Part shown: positions 17,282-27,127 of the stretch, piece after piece | How the letters are laid out: each line of letters begins with the position of its first letter | Position numbering within the stretch: position 1 is the first letter of the stretch | Source of the DNA: Psychromonas ossibalaenae ATCC BAA-1528 | GTDB lineage: Bacteria; Pseudomonadota; Gammaproteobacteria; Enterobacterales; Psychromonadaceae | Assembly (NCBI RefSeq): GCF_000381745.1 | Contig: NZ_KB906995.1 | Coordinates: forward strand, 1-63,511 | Length of the DNA stretch: 63,511 nt | Direction: 5' to 3' | The notes under the pieces: generated by a model | What the model was told of the DNA's origin: nothing | What the model saw: only the letters and a program-made list of their open reading frames with translations | The model's database searches: none | Position numbers and translations under genes: made by a program

Positions 17282-17623
17282 CTTCTTTCTCCTTAACTAT
17301 CAAATAGTAAGCAACTATTCCACCGGTTACCAGACAACTGTATTACAAACTCTTTTGAATCTGTTAACAAACAAAAGAAACTATTTTTGATACCCCTTAA
17401 GTATGAGCGGCGGGAGCAAAAAGAAGCGGTCATTTAAGCTAAATAAAAGACAAATTAAAGCCGCTGTATTGAGGCATAAATTCACTGTAGACAGGCTGTG
17501 CAGCAGCAGTATCGATATAGAAGAAAAGAGCGACAGGGGACGGGCAAGTAATAAAAAAGCCGCTCAATAAGATTTAAACGGCTTTACATTCACAAAACAG
17601 GCTTATTTACGACAAGGGAGCCG
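17282..17623 (-). other. intergenic region with gpsA terminator
   Basis: No gene was seen in these 342 bp. At 17554-17586 the minus strand reads AAAGCCG, a 16-nt loop, then CGGCTTTTTTATT, a plausible rho-independent terminator for gpsA. The part next to the secreted-protein gene must contain its promoter; I could not assign -35/-10 boxes with confidence. Confidence 0.6.
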
Positions 17624-18628
17624 TTACTCGCCTTTTTTACTACGGGAAAGCAGATCCATAGCGGCGTCTTTTACGCTTTTTCCCTGATACAGTACGTAAT
17701 AAATTTGCTCACAGATAGGCATTTCAATACCGACACGCTTAGCGAGATTATAAACCTCTTCAGTGTTGCGGTAACCTTCAACCACCTGACCGATTTCAAT
17801 CTGTGCTTCATCGATGCCCTTACCTTGGCCTAAAGCCAGACCAAAACGGCGATTGCGTGACTGATTATCGGTACAGGTAAGCACAAGATCACCTAGACCG
17901 GCCATACCCATAAATGAAGACTCTTTCGCTCCCAGCGCCACACCTAAGCGTGTTAACTCAACTAAACCGCGAGTAATAAGTGCAGTACGCGCATTCGCGC
18001 CAAAACCTAAACCGTCACCTAAACCGGCGCCGATTGCAATCACATTTTTAACCGCCCCACCTAACTGTACAGCGGTAAAATCATCTGAGATATAAGTTCT
18101 GAAATTACTTTCGTTATGGAACAGCCCGGCGATATCCTGAGTAAACTGCTCTTGCGTTCCAGCAACAGCAACAGCGGTAGGCAGCCCCTTTGCAACTTCC
18201 ATCGCGAATGTCGGTCCTGAAAGTACAACTAACGGGTAAGCATCCCCTAACACGTCCACGGCAACTTCCTGCAGTAAACGTCCGGTTTCAGCTTCCAGAC
18301 CTTTGGTCGCCCAGGCAATGCGATGCTCAGGTGTTAAAAAGGGTTTTATCTGTTGTAGAACAAGTGCAAACACGTGACTTGGGACCACCAGCAGAATATT
18401 GCGGGTTGAAGATAAGCAGACCTGTAAATCAGTTTCTGCAGTTAATAAGTCAGGAAAAAGCACACCTGCTAAAAACTCTTTATTCTCACGATCCTGCTGC
18501 AGGCGTTCGATATGATCCGCCTCATGTCCCCAGATGATAGTCGGGTGACCATTGCGTGCCAAAGATACAGCAAGGGCGGAGCCATATGACCCCGCCCCTA
18601 AGACTGTAATGGCTGTTTTATCTGCCAT
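17624..18628 (-). CDS. gpsA: NAD(P)-dependent glycerol-3-phosphate dehydrogenase GpsA
   Basis: 334 residues, normal length. It reduces DHAP to glycerol-3-phosphate for phospholipid synthesis. The Rossmann motif LGAGSYGSA is at 10-18. The catalytic region [21 protein letters not shown] and the anion site [10 protein letters not shown] are conserved, as is [10 protein letters not shown]. It follows secB by 25 bp in the order yibN-grxC-secB-gpsA, the E. coli arrangement, so it is probably the last gene of that operon. Confidence 0.96.
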   Translation of the reverse strand: MADKTAITVLGAGSYGSALAVSLARNGHPTIIWGHEADHIERLQQDRENKEFLAGVLFPDLLTAETDLQVCLSSTRNILLVVPSHVFALVLQQIKPFLTPEHRIAWATKGLEAETGRLLQEVAVDVLGDAYPLVVLSGPTFAMEVAKGLPTAVAVAGTQEQFTQDIAGLFHNESNFRTYISDDFTAVQLGGAVKNVIAIGAGLGDGLGFGANARTALITRGLVELTRLGVALGAKESSFMGMAGLGDLVLTCTDNQSRNRRFGLALGQGKGIDEAQIEIGQVVEGYRNTEEVYNLAKRVGIEMPICEQIYYVLYQGKSVKDAAMDLLSRSKKGE

Positions 18629-18653
18629 TTAAATACCTATTTTGTAATTCAGA

Positions 18654-19139
18654 CTAAGAGTCTAATGTAGCTGTTTCAGCCTGTTTCTGCGCTTCAGCCT
18701 GCTTGCTTACTAATGCTTGTTGAAATAATGCGTCAAAGTTAACAGGTGCAAGGTTAAGCTGTGGGAAAGTACCACGAGTAACCAGGCTTGATACTGCTTC
18801 ACGCGCATACGGGAAAAGAATATTAGGACAGAATGCATTTAGACAGTGAGCCATCTGTGCACCTTCTAACTGACCAACAGAGAAGATACCTGCTTGTTGA
18901 ACTTCACATAAGAAAGCAACGTCTTCGCCGACTTTTGCTGTTGCAGTTAAAGATAAAACAACTTCAAATACACCGTCTTCTAATTTAGTGCTTTTAGTAT
19001 CAATATCCATTGATACTTCCGGAGCCCACTCTTTCTTAAAGATAGTTGGAGAATTCGGACATTCAAAAGAGATATCTTTAGTGTAGATGCGTTGAATATT
19101 GAATTCGATTTCTTGTGATTTAGCTTGTTGTTCAGACAT
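18654..19139 (-). CDS. secB: protein-export chaperone SecB
   Basis: A 161-residue cytoplasmic tetrameric chaperone that keeps preproteins unfolded and hands them to SecA. Conserved blocks: [19 protein letters not shown], the [13 protein letters not shown] strand, [11 protein letters not shown], and [18 protein letters not shown] (the SecA-contact helix region). The C-terminal tail is Gln/Ala-rich. It lies between grxC and gpsA on the same strand. Confidence 0.96.
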   Translation of the reverse strand: MSEQQAKSQEIEFNIQRIYTKDISFECPNSPTIFKKEWAPEVSMDIDTKSTKLEDGVFEVVLSLTATAKVGEDVAFLCEVQQAGIFSVGQLEGAQMAHCLNAFCPNILFPYAREAVSSLVTRGTFPQLNLAPVNFDALFQQALVSKQAEAQKQAETATLDS

Positions 19140-19204
19140 GGTGATCCTTTAAAGTTTATTTTAATTATTAAATATTATATCTAGATATAATCGCTGTTAG
19201 GCAA

Positions 19205-19456
19205 TTATTTTTCTAGTAATTTATCAAGTTTACCGCTTCGTTCCAGAGCATAAAGCTCATCACAGCCGCCCGTTGCTTTATCGTTAATCAAAAGCTGCGG
19301 TACGGTTGTTCCTCCGGTTAATGCAACCATTTTTGCGCGAACTGCCGGCTTAGAGACATTAATCTCTGTGTACTTTACTTTTTTATTATCCAGCAGTTTT
19401 TTTGCCCGAGTGCAATATGGGCACCACTCGGTTGTATATATAATTACATTCGCCAT
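19205..19456 (-). CDS. grxC: glutaredoxin 3 GrxC
   Basis: An 83-residue glutaredoxin with the CPYC active site at Cys12-Cys15, the TVPQ cis-proline motif (VPQLLIN) and the glutathione-binding GGCDEL. It reduces disulfides and glutathione adducts in the cytoplasm. It starts 3 bp after the yibN stop, so the two are translationally linked. Confidence 0.94.
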   Translation of the reverse strand: MANVIIYTTEWCPYCTRAKKLLDNKKVKYTEINVSKPAVRAKMVALTGGTTVPQLLINDKATGGCDELYALERSGKLDKLLEK

Positions 19457-19459
19457 ATT

Positions 19460-19888
19460 TTATTTCTTTGTTGTTGGTAAATTTGCAGATGACCAGCCGC
19501 TCATTCCTGATACCAAGTTATTCACCTGCACAAAACCAGCCTTAACTAACTTTGCACAAGCACTTGCAGAACGAGTACCTGATTCACATACGACTATAAT
19601 GGGGGTCTGTTTATGATTTTCAATGCCTGTGAAATTTCCTTGCTCAATTTGTGACAGAGTTATATTTTTTGCGTCAACAATGTGCCCTTTTTTGTAATCT
19701 TCCTGAGAGCGAACATCAATAATAAGTGCATCCTGCTTATTGATCATCAAGGTTGCTTCTTGTGTAGTGACACTTTTTACACCGCTTAATTTATCTTTTA
19801 TTAAGCTGTGCACCAGCATAGCGGCAATAACAACCCAGGCAATTGACAACATTGGGTTAGCGGAAAAAAAATCTATATATTCTTGCAT
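19460..19888 (-). CDS. yibN: membrane-anchored rhodanese YibN
   Basis: A 142-residue protein with one N-terminal membrane helix (about 12-30, MLSIAWVVIAAMLVHSLI) and a cytoplasmic rhodanese domain. The likely catalytic Cys101 lies in the loop CESGTRSASA, with LIIDVRSQEDYKKGHI upstream. It is the first gene of the yibN-grxC-secB-gpsA cluster and diverges from gpmI over about 225 bp that must hold both promoters. Sulfurtransfer substrate unknown. Confidence 0.92.
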   Translation of the reverse strand: MQEYIDFFSANPMLSIAWVVIAAMLVHSLIKDKLSGVKSVTTQEATLMINKQDALIIDVRSQEDYKKGHIVDAKNITLSQIEQGNFTGIENHKQTPIIVVCESGTRSASACAKLVKAGFVQVNNLVSGMSGWSSANLPTTKK

Positions 19889-20113
19889 AATTTATGTTCA
19901 TCTTCTGTAAAGTTAAGGGAAATTTTGCACTGAGTATACCTTGTGAAATGCAGATGAACAGTCTTAGGCTTTTTTCATTGCGATGAAAACGAATTAATTC
20001 AGTTAATTTCACACTGTATTGATCTGTGTACAGGCTTTTTCAGTGACAACGAGAATGAATGTTGTAAAATCCATCTCATTAAATTTTAAACATTAATGTC
20101 AAAGAGGCTCTAC

Positions 20114-21643
20114 ATGACTACTGCTAAAAAACCACTTGTTTTATTAATTATGGACGGCTGGGGTTACCGCCCGAACATGCCGGACAATGCTGTTGCTAAC
20201 GCTAATACCCCAGTACTTGATCAACTATGTAAAGATTACGCCAATGAGCTGATTTCAGCGTCTGGAATGGATGTTGGTTTACCAAATGGTCAAATGGGCA
20301 ACTCAGAAGTAGGCCATACCAATATCGGTGCCGGCCGTACTGTTTACCAGAATCTGACTAAAGTGACTAAGTCTATTATGGACGGTGACTTTTTCGACAA
20401 TGCGACTTTTGTTGAAGCAGTAGATAAAGCCGTTGCAGCAGGCAAAGCCGTACATATTATGGGTCTTGCTTCTCCAGGCGGCGTTCACAGCCACGATGAA
20501 CACATTGTAGCAGCCATTGAACTAGCTGCAAAACGCGGCGCAAAAGATATTTTAGTACACGCATTCCTGGACGGCCGCGATACACCACCGCGCAGTGCAG
20601 CCGGCACCCTGGCTAAATACGAAGCTAAATACGCTGAAGTTGGTGCAGGCCGCACCGCGACTTTAGTGGGCCGTTATTATTCAATGGACCGCGATAACCG
20701 CTGGGAACGTGTTGAAGAAGCTTATAACCTGCTGACACAGGCAAAAGCAGAATTTACTGCAGACTGCCCGCTGGTTGGTTTAGAAAATGCCTATGCACGT
20801 AACGAAAATGATGAATTTGTTAAAGCAACTGTCATTGGCGACAAAGCACCAATTCAAGACGGCGACGCCGTTTTATTCTTAAACTTCCGAGCTGACCGTG
20901 CACGTGAATTAACTTATACATTCACAGACGCGGCTTTCTCTGGTTTCGAACGTACTGTTACACCAAACATTCACTTTGCTACATTAACTGAGTTTGCTGC
21001 TGATATCACTGCACCAGCCGCTTTCCCAAGTGAAGAACTGACCAATACACTCGGGCAGTGGTTAGCTGACAATAATAAAACACAGCTGCGTATTTCTGAA
21101 ACAGAAAAATACGCACACGTAACTTTCTTCTTTAACGGCGGTGTTGAATCTGAATTTGCCGGAGAAGACCGTACCTTAATCAACTCACCAGCTGTTGCAA
21201 CATACGATATGCAGCCGGAAATGAGCTCTGTAGAGCTAACTGAAAAATTAGTTGCTGCGATTAAGAGTACAAAATACGATGTCATCATCTGTAACTACCC
21301 TAACGGCGACATGGTCGGCCATACCGGTGTATACGATGCAGCAGTTAAAGCTTGTGAAGCTGTTGATGGTTGTGTCGGCCAGGTTGTTGATGCACTAAAA
21401 GAAGTGGGCGGTGAATGTTTAATCACAGCTGACCACGGTAACGCAGAGCAGATGATCGATCCTGATACGGGTGGTATTCATACTGCACATACTAACTTAC
21501 CAGTGCCGTTCATCTATGTTGGACGCGAAGCGACAATGGCAAAAGACGGGCGCTTATGTGATATAGCACCTACAATGTTAAAATTAATGGATATGGAAAT
21601 CCCTGCAGAAATGTCTGGTACACCACTTATTTCATTAAAATAG
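20114..21643 (+). CDS. gpmI: 2,3-bisphosphoglycerate-independent phosphoglycerate mutase GpmI
   Basis: A 509-residue Mn-dependent glycolytic enzyme converting 3-phosphoglycerate to 2-phosphoglycerate. The metal ligand Asp14 is in LLIMDGWG. The catalytic Ser64 is in [14 protein letters not shown]. The insert domain has [11 protein letters not shown], and the second metal site is [11 protein letters not shown] frame six codons longer exists (ATG 20096), but AGAGG lies seven bases before ATG 20114, which gives [17 protein letters not shown] as in homologues. It heads gpmI-envC-yibQ. Confidence 0.95.
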   Translation: MTTAKKPLVLLIMDGWGYRPNMPDNAVANANTPVLDQLCKDYANELISASGMDVGLPNGQMGNSEVGHTNIGAGRTVYQNLTKVTKSIMDGDFFDNATFVEAVDKAVAAGKAVHIMGLASPGGVHSHDEHIVAAIELAAKRGAKDILVHAFLDGRDTPPRSAAGTLAKYEAKYAEVGAGRTATLVGRYYSMDRDNRWERVEEAYNLLTQAKAEFTADCPLVGLENAYARNENDEFVKATVIGDKAPIQDGDAVLFLNFRADRARELTYTFTDAAFSGFERTVTPNIHFATLTEFAADITAPAAFPSEELTNTLGQWLADNNKTQLRISETEKYAHVTFFFNGGVESEFAGEDRTLINSPAVATYDMQPEMSSVELTEKLVAAIKSTKYDVIICNYPNGDMVGHTGVYDAAVKACEAVDGCVGQVVDALKEVGGECLITADHGNAEQMIDPDTGGIHTAHTNLPVPFIYVGREATMAKDGRLCDIAPTMLKLMDMEIPAEMSGTPLISLK

Positions 21644-21740
21644 TCTGATAACTCAGTATTTAGTTATTTTACTCAACTTATATTGATAAAGTGGGTAAGA
21701 TTTCTAAATACTGAATTGTGAAAAATAAGTGTAGAAATCA

Positions 21741-22958
21741 ATGAATAGCATACATATCAATAAAAATATCAGCATTCAAAAAAAACTACTTAACTGTTTT
21801 CTTTTGTTATTTATATTCACCCTGCCGATACAAAATAGTTTTGCAGCTAATGACCTTACAACACTGCAGAAACAGATCAAAAAAAGTAAAAAAAGCAAAA
21901 GTCAGCAGACTAAAGAACAGAAAGCATTAGAGAATCGAGTCGCAACGCTAGAGCAGCAGACAGCAGAAGCATCGCTGCAGGTGCAGAAGACTGAAGAGTC
22001 TATTGAGCTTGAAGGTGTCCGCTTGAAAGAATTAAAAGCGCAGACACTCATTCTTCAGGAAGATAAAATTAAACAGCAGAAACTGCTTGAACAGCAGCTT
22101 ATCAGTGCTTATATGGCCGGACAAAACGATTTAGTCAAACTGCTGCTGAATCAAGAAGATCTCAGCAAAATAATCCGTGCAAAAAGTTATTACCATTACC
22201 TCAACAAAGCACGTTTAGAAAGTATTAAATCACTGCAGGAAACACAGCTGCAGCTGGAAAAAAATAAAAATGAGCAGGCTGATTCATTACTTGCTTTAGA
22301 AACAATGTATCAAGAACAAAAAACCACTAAAGAAAAATTATTATCGCAGCGTAATGAACGAAGCAAAGCCCTGCAGGAATTAAAACAGGATCTTAGTTAC
22401 CAGAAAGCGCGTCTTGCGCAGCTGAGTGACGCCGAAAAAAACTTAAAAGCCAAACTTAAAAAAGAACGCGAAGCCCGCCAGGAAAAAGAACTAGCAGCGG
22501 CGAAAGCAAAAGCAACAAAAACACTAAAACCTAAAACAGAAACTCAAAGCCATTCGAGTATTGCTCAGCAGCGAGGCAAGTTAAAATGGCCGATTCGAGG
22601 TCAGGTTTTATCAAAGTTCGGCAGCCAGCGCAGCAGTCAGATAAAATGGAAAGGTATCTCCATTGCGGCTAACGAAGGTGAAAAAGTACGTGCCGTTTCC
22701 ACCGGCCGGGTTTTATTCGCCGGTTACTTCAAGGGCTACGGCATGGTTATCGCAATCGACCACAGTGACGATTACATAACTTTATACGGTTACAATCAGA
22801 CATTATTACAAAAAGCGGGCGACGTTGTTTTCCAAGGTGACGCTATTGCCCTTGCCGGACACAGCGGCGGGCAAGATAAAAACAGCCTGTACTTTGAGCT
22901 AAGCCATAAAGGCAAAGCACAAGATCCGCTTAAATGGCTTGAAAAGCGCAGACGCTAA
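21741..22958 (+). CDS. envC: murein hydrolase activator EnvC
   Basis: A 405-residue periplasmic protein. The signal peptide (residues about 1-35, core LLNCFLLLFIFTLPIQ) is followed by a long Lys/Gln-rich coiled coil (about 40-250), a linker and a C-terminal LytM/M23 domain (about 280-400, KLKWPIRGQVLSKFG). The zinc ligands of active M23 peptidases are not intact (the usual HxH is YFELSHKG), as in EnvC, which activates AmiA/AmiB amidases at the septum rather than cutting itself. The FtsEX complex controls it in relatives. Gene order gpmI-envC-yibQ is as in E. coli. Confidence 0.93.
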   Translation: MNSIHINKNISIQKKLLNCFLLLFIFTLPIQNSFAANDLTTLQKQIKKSKKSKSQQTKEQKALENRVATLEQQTAEASLQVQKTEESIELEGVRLKELKAQTLILQEDKIKQQKLLEQQLISAYMAGQNDLVKLLLNQEDLSKIIRAKSYYHYLNKARLESIKSLQETQLQLEKNKNEQADSLLALETMYQEQKTTKEKLLSQRNERSKALQELKQDLSYQKARLAQLSDAEKNLKAKLKKEREARQEKELAAAKAKATKTLKPKTETQSHSSIAQQRGKLKWPIRGQVLSKFGSQRSSQIKWKGISIAANEGEKVRAVSTGRVLFAGYFKGYGMVIAIDHSDDYITLYGYNQTLLQKAGDVVFQGDAIALAGHSGGQDKNSLYFELSHKGKAQDPLKWLEKRRR

Positions 22959-22982
22959 CGGAACAGGTAATTTAAAGTAACT

Positions 22983-23792
22983 ATGCGACTGACAAGCTTA
23001 ATTTTCCTGCTGTCTCTGATGCAGAGCCCCATGGGCTTTGCACAACAGACAGGCACTATCACTATTGTTCTGGATGATATGGGCAACAGCTTAAACGATT
23101 TTCAGGCACTCTCGCTGCCGAAAGAGATTGTTTTTTCTGTTCTTCCGTACACCCCTCAAGCTCAACTGTTAGCAGAAAAAGCCCACCAGCAGGAGCGGGA
23201 AATATTACTGCATGTGCCGATGCAGGCTAAAGCTGATAACGATATGTTAGGAAAAGGGGCGTTAATGCTGGATATGCAGGAAAAAGAGTTTAAAGAAACC
23301 CTAAACCGCGCCCTACGCACCCTACCCTACGTGCAGGGCGTCAACAACCATATGGGAAGCTCTTTAACTGAACAGTTACAGCCTATGTCCTGGGTAATGG
23401 AAGTACTGCACACACAAGGTTTATATTTTCTGGACAGCAGAACCACTGCACAGACTATTGCTGAAAGTACTGCCAAAATTTCGGGCATTCCAGCATTAAG
23501 GCGCCATGTATTTTTAGATAATGTAAAAACACAGCAGGCAATGGAAAAGCAGCTGCAGAGCGCAGTCCAGCTAAGCCGTAATAAACAATCTGTTGTTATC
23601 ATTGCTCACCCGTACCCGGAAACCATTAAGTTTCTGCAGAAAAGATTTAAAACACCAGAGCATGGACTGCACTTAATAACACTTAACCAGCTTATTCCAG
23701 AAACTCAGCGCCTGGCAATGCAGCGGAAAAAATCAGAGTTTCAACAGGCAAATAACCAGGCAGTCACCAGCCCTTCTATACAAATACATTAA
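22983..23792 (+). CDS. yibQ: divergent polysaccharide deacetylase YibQ
   Basis: A 269-residue protein with a signal peptide (to about residue 20, MGFA|QQ) and a divergent polysaccharide deacetylase domain (DUF610). Recognisable: TITIVLDDMGNS (first metal-site Asp pair), EILLHVPMQAK, GVNNHMGSSLT, FLDSRTTA and VIIAHPYPETI. In relatives it is periplasmic and linked to cell-envelope growth. It follows envC by 24 bp. Catalytic activity in this family is not established. Confidence 0.88.
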   Translation: MRLTSLIFLLSLMQSPMGFAQQTGTITIVLDDMGNSLNDFQALSLPKEIVFSVLPYTPQAQLLAEKAHQQEREILLHVPMQAKADNDMLGKGALMLDMQEKEFKETLNRALRTLPYVQGVNNHMGSSLTEQLQPMSWVMEVLHTQGLYFLDSRTTAQTIAESTAKISGIPALRRHVFLDNVKTQQAMEKQLQSAVQLSRNKQSVVIIAHPYPETIKFLQKRFKTPEHGLHLITLNQLIPETQRLAMQRKKSEFQQANNQAVTSPSIQIH

Positions 23793-23807
23793 AAAAGAGT
23801 TCATATT

Positions 23808-24230
23808 ATGCGTTTATCTGTTTTTTCACCAGAAAGCTCAACACAACTATTGATTGATCTTGCAAAGATTTACCAAGGTTATTTTCCCCCGGAACAGCTT
23901 ACACAGGAATCACTGCAGGCTCTTATTGAAAATGAGCAAACTCAATTCTATGTAACCCTGTTTAACGAGCGTCACCTTGGTGCCCTGCAGATACAGGTAA
24001 CAGAACATCAGGCTCAATTAAGTTTATTATCCGTTCGAGATCTTACCCGCCGCCGCGGTATCGCTAAAAACTTATTAAGAGAAGTCGAAAAGCAGTTGAA
24101 AAGCGAGCAGGTAAGTATGATCAGCATGTCTTTAAAGGAAATACCGGAAGCAGAAAAGCAGGGATTAACTTTATTTATGCAGGCCGTCGGTTATCAGCTA
24201 AGTGACAGTGTTTTTACAAAGACCCTATAA
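23808..24230 (+). CDS. panM: PanM/PanZ-like GNAT protein (PanD maturation factor)
   Basis: A 140-residue GNAT-fold protein. FNERHLGALQIQV, SVRDLTRRRGIAKNLLREVE (acetyl-CoA pyrophosphate loop RRRGIA) and FMQAVGYQ align with E. coli PanZ (FNERLLAAVRV, LRVREVTRRRGVG, FMQALGF). PanZ triggers the self-cleavage of aspartate decarboxylase PanD and tunes it to CoA levels. No panD is in the window. It lies 15 bp after yibQ. Family assignment is good; the PanD role is by homology. Confidence 0.75.
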   Translation: MRLSVFSPESSTQLLIDLAKIYQGYFPPEQLTQESLQALIENEQTQFYVTLFNERHLGALQIQVTEHQAQLSLLSVRDLTRRRGIAKNLLREVEKQLKSEQVSMISMSLKEIPEAEKQGLTLFMQAVGYQLSDSVFTKTL

Positions 24231-24253
24231 AGCACTTTGCTTACTTCTTAAAT

Positions 24254-24282
24254 AAGAAAGCCGCAATAACTGCGACTTTCTT
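24254..24282. terminator. bidirectional terminator after panM
   Basis: AAGAAAG..CGCA-ATAAC-TGCG..CTTTCTT: nested stems between the convergent panM (+) and DUF4136 (-) genes. Confidence 0.7.
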
Positions 24283-24297
24283 ATAAATACACCAGAC

Positions 24298-24894
24298 TTA
24301 TCGTCCCGCCGGCGGGAAACTTCCCAGCATATAATGCAGGACTTTCTGCATACGCTGTGCACTTTTATCATTTTTATCTTTTTCTAAATCAACCAGCCCC
24401 TGCATGGCAGAGCGCCAGTAAACCTGACGTAATTCAGTATCTAAAACCGTCAGCAGTAATGTGCCTTTTTCATAACGGGTATTCTCAAATGGTTTATTGC
24501 TCAAACCTGGCAGCAGGCCGAACTTATCGACAATCGTCTGATCTGCAACATCACTTTCTAATGCAAATAAAAATCCGATAACCACATCGGCTTGAATCGG
24601 GTCCGGCTGATATACATACCCTTTGGTTTTTAAATAGCGAATAATTTCACTGCGGATATGCGCTTGAATTTCTTTTTCATTACTGTCATTTACGTCAGAT
24701 AAAACGCGAGTATATTCATCATTCCAAGTGAAACTAGTAAAGGCAGGTAAAACTTCCTGCGGTTTACCGCTGCTGACTATCGTTAAACGCTCCTCTGCTT
24801 TTTCTTGTATTTCAGCCTCTGGCGTTGAAACACTGCAGCCGGAAAGGCTAAACAATGATACAAATACACTAACTAATAAAGCGAACTTTTTCAT
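24298..24894 (-). CDS. DUF4136-type lipoprotein
   Basis: 198 residues. A lipoprotein signal with lipobox LSGC puts the lipidated Cys near residue 19. The mature part resembles DUF4136 proteins (FTSFTWNDEY near the start; IRYLKTKGYVYQPDPIQADVVIGF in the middle; KGTLLLTVLDTELRQVYWRSAMQG). It is probably on the outer membrane facing the periplasm; function unknown. An in-frame TTG lies four codons upstream, but ATG at 24894 has GGAG six bases ahead and starts the typical MKKFALLVS signal, so it was chosen. Confidence 0.78.
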   Translation of the reverse strand: MKKFALLVSVFVSLFSLSGCSVSTPEAEIQEKAEERLTIVSSGKPQEVLPAFTSFTWNDEYTRVLSDVNDSNEKEIQAHIRSEIIRYLKTKGYVYQPDPIQADVVIGFLFALESDVADQTIVDKFGLLPGLSNKPFENTRYEKGTLLLTVLDTELRQVYWRSAMQGLVDLEKDKNDKSAQRMQKVLHYMLGSFPPAGR

Positions 24895-24946
24895 GTCTGT
24901 CTCCAACCAGGGTAAATATAGCCAAGCCGCTGACTATAAAATTTAA

Positions 24947-25939
24947 TTACTCTTCAATAACAAATGAGGCGGCCTTTTCCATGACCTCAATACCGGCACC
25001 GGGAAGGTGACCATTTTCACTTAAATGGCGGCGCCATGCTCGAGCACCGGGTAATCCTTGAAATAATCCTAACATATGACGCGCAATATGATTTATATAT
25101 GATCCATTACTAAGCTGCTGCTCAATATACGGGTACATTTTTTCTAATACTTCAAAGCGCGTTAGTATTTTTTCCTGCCCGTTAAACAGGCGCTGATCTA
25201 CCGAACTTAACAGATACGGGTTAGCATAAACCTCACGCCCGAGCATCACACCGTCTAAATGGCGCAGATGTTCATCACATTCATCTAAAGTTTTAATGCC
25301 GCCGTTAATCGCAATGGTCAGCTGCGGAAAATCTTTTTTCAGCTGATAAACACGCTCATAATCCAGCGGCGGTACATCACGGTTCTGCTTAGGGCTTAAA
25401 CCACTTAACCACGCTTTACGCGCATGAACAATAAAAGTATCACAGCCTTTAGCATGCACTTTTTCAATAAAATCACACAAAAACTCATAGGAATCAAGTT
25501 CATCAATGCCGATTCTGGTTTTAACCGTAACAGGAAGTCCCGTTGCATCGGACATCGCTTTAACCGCATCACCAACTAACTCACCTTCCGACATCAAGCA
25601 GGCACCAAAACGCCCGTTCTGCACGCGATCTGACGGACAGCCGACATTCAGATTGATCTCATCAAAACCACGCTCTTTACCGGCTAATGCAGCCTTAGCG
25701 AGATCCACCGGTGCACAGCCGCCTAACTGTAAACTTACGGGGTGTTCAGTTTCACCTTTCTGCAGGTAATCACCTTTACCGTATAAAATAGCCCCCGTTG
25801 TAACCATCTCGCTATACAGCAGTGTATTTTTACTCATAACACGATGAAAATGCCGACAGTGTCTGTCAGTCCAATCCAGCATCGGTGCGATGGAAAAGCG
25901 GTTTGACGGGTAAACATGGGCTGTTACTGGGTTTGGCAT
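24947..25939 (-). CDS. dusA: tRNA-dihydrouridine synthase DusA (5' end supplied by prophage)
   Basis: A 330-residue FMN enzyme reducing U20/U20a in tRNA. The FMN-binding [15 protein letters not shown] is at 15-29, the catalytic Cys101 is in [12 protein letters not shown], and GGIKT and [12 protein letters not shown] are conserved. The prophage is inserted inside this gene: the 50-bp att repeat covers codons 9 to 25. The first eight codons, the start codon and everything upstream lie on the prophage side. The protein remains full length, so phage DNA restores the reading frame and must supply the promoter. This insertion habit is known for dusA-specific integrases. Confidence 0.95.
   Translation of the reverse strand: MPNPVTAHVYPSNRFSIAPMLDWTDRHCRHFHRVMSKNTLLYSEMVTTGAILYGKGDYLQKGETEHPVSLQLGGCAPVDLAKAALAGKERGFDEINLNVGCPSDRVQNGRFGACLMSEGELVGDAVKAMSDATGLPVTVKTRIGIDELDSYEFLCDFIEKVHAKGCDTFIVHARKAWLSGLSPKQNRDVPPLDYERVYQLKKDFPQLTIAINGGIKTLDECDEHLRHLDGVMLGREVYANPYLLSSVDQRLFNGQEKILTRFEVLEKMYPYIEQQLSNGSYINHIARHMLGLFQGLPGARAWRRHLSENGHLPGAGIEVMEKAASFVIEE
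25865..25914. repeat. attL (dusA attachment repeat)
   Basis: 50 bp matching 63462-63511 with one mismatch (G at 25889, T at 63486). It encodes codons 9-25 of the present dusA. The match stops on the left at 25864/63461; the right end is limited by the window edge, so the repeat may be longer. Confidence 0.93.
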
Positions 25940-25970
25940 TAATTTAACTCACTTTTCTATATGCTAGTTC

Positions 25971-26010
25971 TGCGCTGAATTGCGTTGAATTACGTTCAAT
26001 TTCGTTCTAC
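25971..26010 (-). repeat. four tandem 10-bp repeats between attL and int
   Basis: Read on the minus strand these are GTAGAACGAA, ATTGAACGTA, ATTCAACGCA and ATTCAGCGCA, exactly head to tail. One unit is one helical turn, as expected for cooperative binding of a small DNA-bending protein such as a Cox/Xis factor. The pattern ATTNAAYGYA is shared with the array at 59144-59193. Confidence 0.7.
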
Positions 26011-26030
26011 AGTACGCCTTAAGTACGCCT
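26011..26030 (+). repeat. two arm-type 9-bp repeats (left)
   Basis: AGTACGCCT occurs at 26011-26019 and 26022-26030, 11 bp apart, just before the integrase ribosome site. Related 9-mers (RGTNCRCCT) lie near attR at 63361-63430 in the same orientation, which fits integrase arm sites. Confidence 0.7.
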
Positions 26031-26046
26031 CAAAGGAGTAGGACAA

Positions 26047-27117
26047 ATGGCATCGTTTTCGATACAAACTCGTACATTAGCAAGCGGTGAAGCTCGCTTT
26101 AAAACAACTGTGGTTGTAAAAAAGAACGGCTCAATCATACACAGAGAAGCAAAGACTTTCAAAAAGAAAGAATTGGCTCGGACGTGGGGAAAAAACAAAA
26201 CTGCTGAACTAGAAGAGTTCGGCGTTAATAAACATAAAACGTGCTCTATTGGGCAGTTAATCGATACATTTATAGATGATCGTTTTTTGTGGGACGGTAC
26301 TGGCCGAACCAAACAATACGTTATCAAGATGCTCCGTGACTGCGATATAGCAAACATCCAAAGTGACTCACTCAAAACCAGTGACATTATCGAACATTGT
26401 AAAAATAGACTCTCTGCAGGAGCCAAGCCTCAAACGATTTATCATGATATTGCCTATTTACGTTCGGTGATGAAAAAAGCCCTACCCGTTTTTGATATAA
26501 AAGCCAACTTCGAAATATTTGAAGAGGCCGTGCCGGTGCTTATCGATATGAAATTAGTAGGCAAAAGTAACAAGCGTACCAGACGCCCTACTACAGATGA
26601 AATTGAGCGATTAAAAGAAGGATTACTTAAGCGCCAAAATACACGCGCGAATGGGCAAATACGAATTCCGTTTATTGATATTCTTGATTTTAGCATTCTT
26701 ACCTGCATGCGTATTGGTGAAGTCTGTGCACTGCGTTGGGATGATTTAAACGAAGGGCATAAAACCATTACCGTACGCGATAGAAAAGATCCACGTAAAA
26801 AAGAGGGTAACCATATGATAGTGCCTCTTTTAGCGGGGTCGTTCGACATTATAATACAACAAGAAAAAAGCAATGCCCTGATATTCCCTTATAATTCTCG
26901 CAGCGTAACAGCAGGCTTTCAGCGCGTTCGCAATGAGCTAGGCATTGAAGATTTGCGTTATCATGATTTAAGGCGTGAAGGAGCAAGCCAATTATTTGAA
27001 AAAGGTTATTCTATTGAAGAGGTAGCACAGGTAACCGGTCATCGTAATTTGAATATTCTCTGGCAGGTTTATACACAACTGTTTCCGCATAAACTTCATG
27101 AAAAATTTAAAGAATAA
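26047..27117 (+). CDS. int: dusA-type tyrosine integrase
   Basis: 356 residues. The catalytic set of a tyrosine recombinase is present: Arg222 (CMRIGEVCALRW), His306 and Arg309 (YHDLRR), His332 (TGHRN), Trp339 and nucleophile Tyr342 (WQVYTQL). The N-terminal part (1-60) is the arm-binding region and about 65-155 the core-binding SAM-like domain. It sits 130 bp from attL, reads away from it, and has AAAGGAG as ribosome site. Target specificity for dusA is inferred from the att repeats. Confidence 0.93.
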   Translation: MASFSIQTRTLASGEARFKTTVVVKKNGSIIHREAKTFKKKELARTWGKNKTAELEEFGVNKHKTCSIGQLIDTFIDDRFLWDGTGRTKQYVIKMLRDCDIANIQSDSLKTSDIIEHCKNRLSAGAKPQTIYHDIAYLRSVMKKALPVFDIKANFEIFEEAVPVLIDMKLVGKSNKRTRRPTTDEIERLKEGLLKRQNTRANGQIRIPFIDILDFSILTCMRIGEVCALRWDDLNEGHKTITVRDRKDPRKKEGNHMIVPLLAGSFDIIIQQEKSNALIFPYNSRSVTAGFQRVRNELGIEDLRYHDLRREGASQLFEKGYSIEEVAQVTGHRNLNILWQVYTQLFPHKLHEKFKE

Positions 27118-27127
27118 AGCAAATAAA

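Noticed and set aside
25865..25914. Integration into a tRNA gene
   Set aside because: The att repeat lies in the dusA coding sequence; no tRNA cloverleaf was found there or elsewhere in the window.
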